This document shows, one piece after another, positions 5,545-5,754 of a stretch of 5,754 bases of DNA. The DNA lies in NCBI GenBank assembly GCA_002787615.1, contig PCXJ01000030.1, positions 1 through 5,754 on the forward strand, read 5' to 3'. Origin of the DNA: Alphaproteobacteria bacterium CG11_big_fil_rev_8_21_14_0_20_44_7. Lineage in GTDB: Bacteria > Pseudomonadota > Alphaproteobacteria > Rickettsiales > 21-14-0-20-44-7. The number at the start of each line of letters is the position of its first letter. Position 1 is the stretch's first letter. The notes below the pieces were generated by a model, which was not told where the DNA came from, did no database searches, and worked only from the letters and a program-made list of their open reading frames with translations. Both the position numbers and the translations under genes were made by a program.

Positions 5545-5754
5545 ATGTCCAGTACAAATCAAAAAAATGCACTGATTACGGGTGCGGCAAAAAGAATCGG
5601 ACGCGAAATTGCAATGAAGCTGGCAAAAAACGGCTGGAATATTGCTATTCATCACAATACCAGCTCTCCGGATGAAATTTTGGCGGAAATAAAATCTCTG
5701 GGTGTGGAGGCAATCAGCATCCAAGCAGATTTGAATAATGATGCAGAGGTGAAA
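5545..5754 (+). CDS. Short-chain dehydrogenase/reductase, pteridine-reductase-like (C-terminus cut by window edge)
   Basis: Seventy codons of an NADP(H)-dependent SDR are present, covering the first strands of the Rossmann fold. The cofactor loop is ITGAAKRIGR (11-20), in which TGxxxRxG replaces the usual TGxxxGxG. This Arg form is known from pteridine reductase PTR1 and the FolM dihydromonapterin reductases. The next strand is WNIAIHHNTS (31-40), similar in layout to the PTR1 phosphate-binding turn. ADLNND (61-66) carries the adenine-contacting Asp. The catalytic Ser-Tyr-Lys lies beyond the edge, so activity cannot be judged. A role in reducing pterins is possible, but other alphaproteobacterial SDRs share this loop. 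The start ATG is placed a normal distance before the first strand; its ribosome site is weak. Confidence 0.88.
   Translation, partial: MSSTNQKNALITGAAKRIGREIAMKLAKNGWNIAIHHNTSSPDEILAEIKSLGVEAISIQADLNNDAEVK

Noticed and set aside
5476..5724. An 82-codon minus-strand open frame across the antiporter-reductase gap
   Set aside because: It lies antisense to the recognisable SDR start and overlaps the antiporter N-terminus in another frame; its composition is unlike a real protein.

Overview
This window looks like chromosomal DNA from an AT-leaning alphaproteobacterium. The main evidence is an RNase E with an acidic insert in its S1 domain and the N-terminal sequence style of alphaproteobacterial Rne. 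A MarR-type regulator of the form I associate with alphaproteobacterial LdtR proteins agrees with this. No mobile element, tRNA, rRNA or CRISPR array is visible, and base composition looks even across the genes. The assignment comes from recognising proteins by eye, not from a search.

Layout from left to right. Positions 1-1904 (minus strand) carry the first 634 codons of rne; its C-terminal end lies beyond the left edge. Positions 1905-2200 are a very AT-rich divergent control region between rne and a MarR-family regulator gene at 2201-2653 (plus strand). That gene converges on an unrecognised 343-residue helical protein at 2700-3731 (minus strand), with a short weak hairpin between their ends. 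Upstream of the orphan on the same strand, 65 bases away, is a KefB/KefC-type potassium:proton antiporter gene at 3797-5500. After a 44-base divergent gap, the first 70 codons of a pteridine-reductase-like short-chain dehydrogenase run off the right edge (5545-5754, plus strand).

The genes do not form one obvious pathway. Rne is the central RNA-decay and rRNA-processing endonuclease. The MarR protein probably controls its own promoter and perhaps the divergent one. The antiporter is a ligand-gated ion efflux system for acidifying the cytoplasm under electrophile or oxidative stress. The reductase start is ordinary metabolism, possibly pterin related. The least explained items are the orphan protein at 2700-3731, its leader (a 10-pair RNA stem that would cover part of its Shine-Dalgarno sequence), and the repeat-rich region between rne and the MarR gene. 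I see no clear new multi-gene system. The orphan next to the Kef antiporter is the best candidate for something undescribed.
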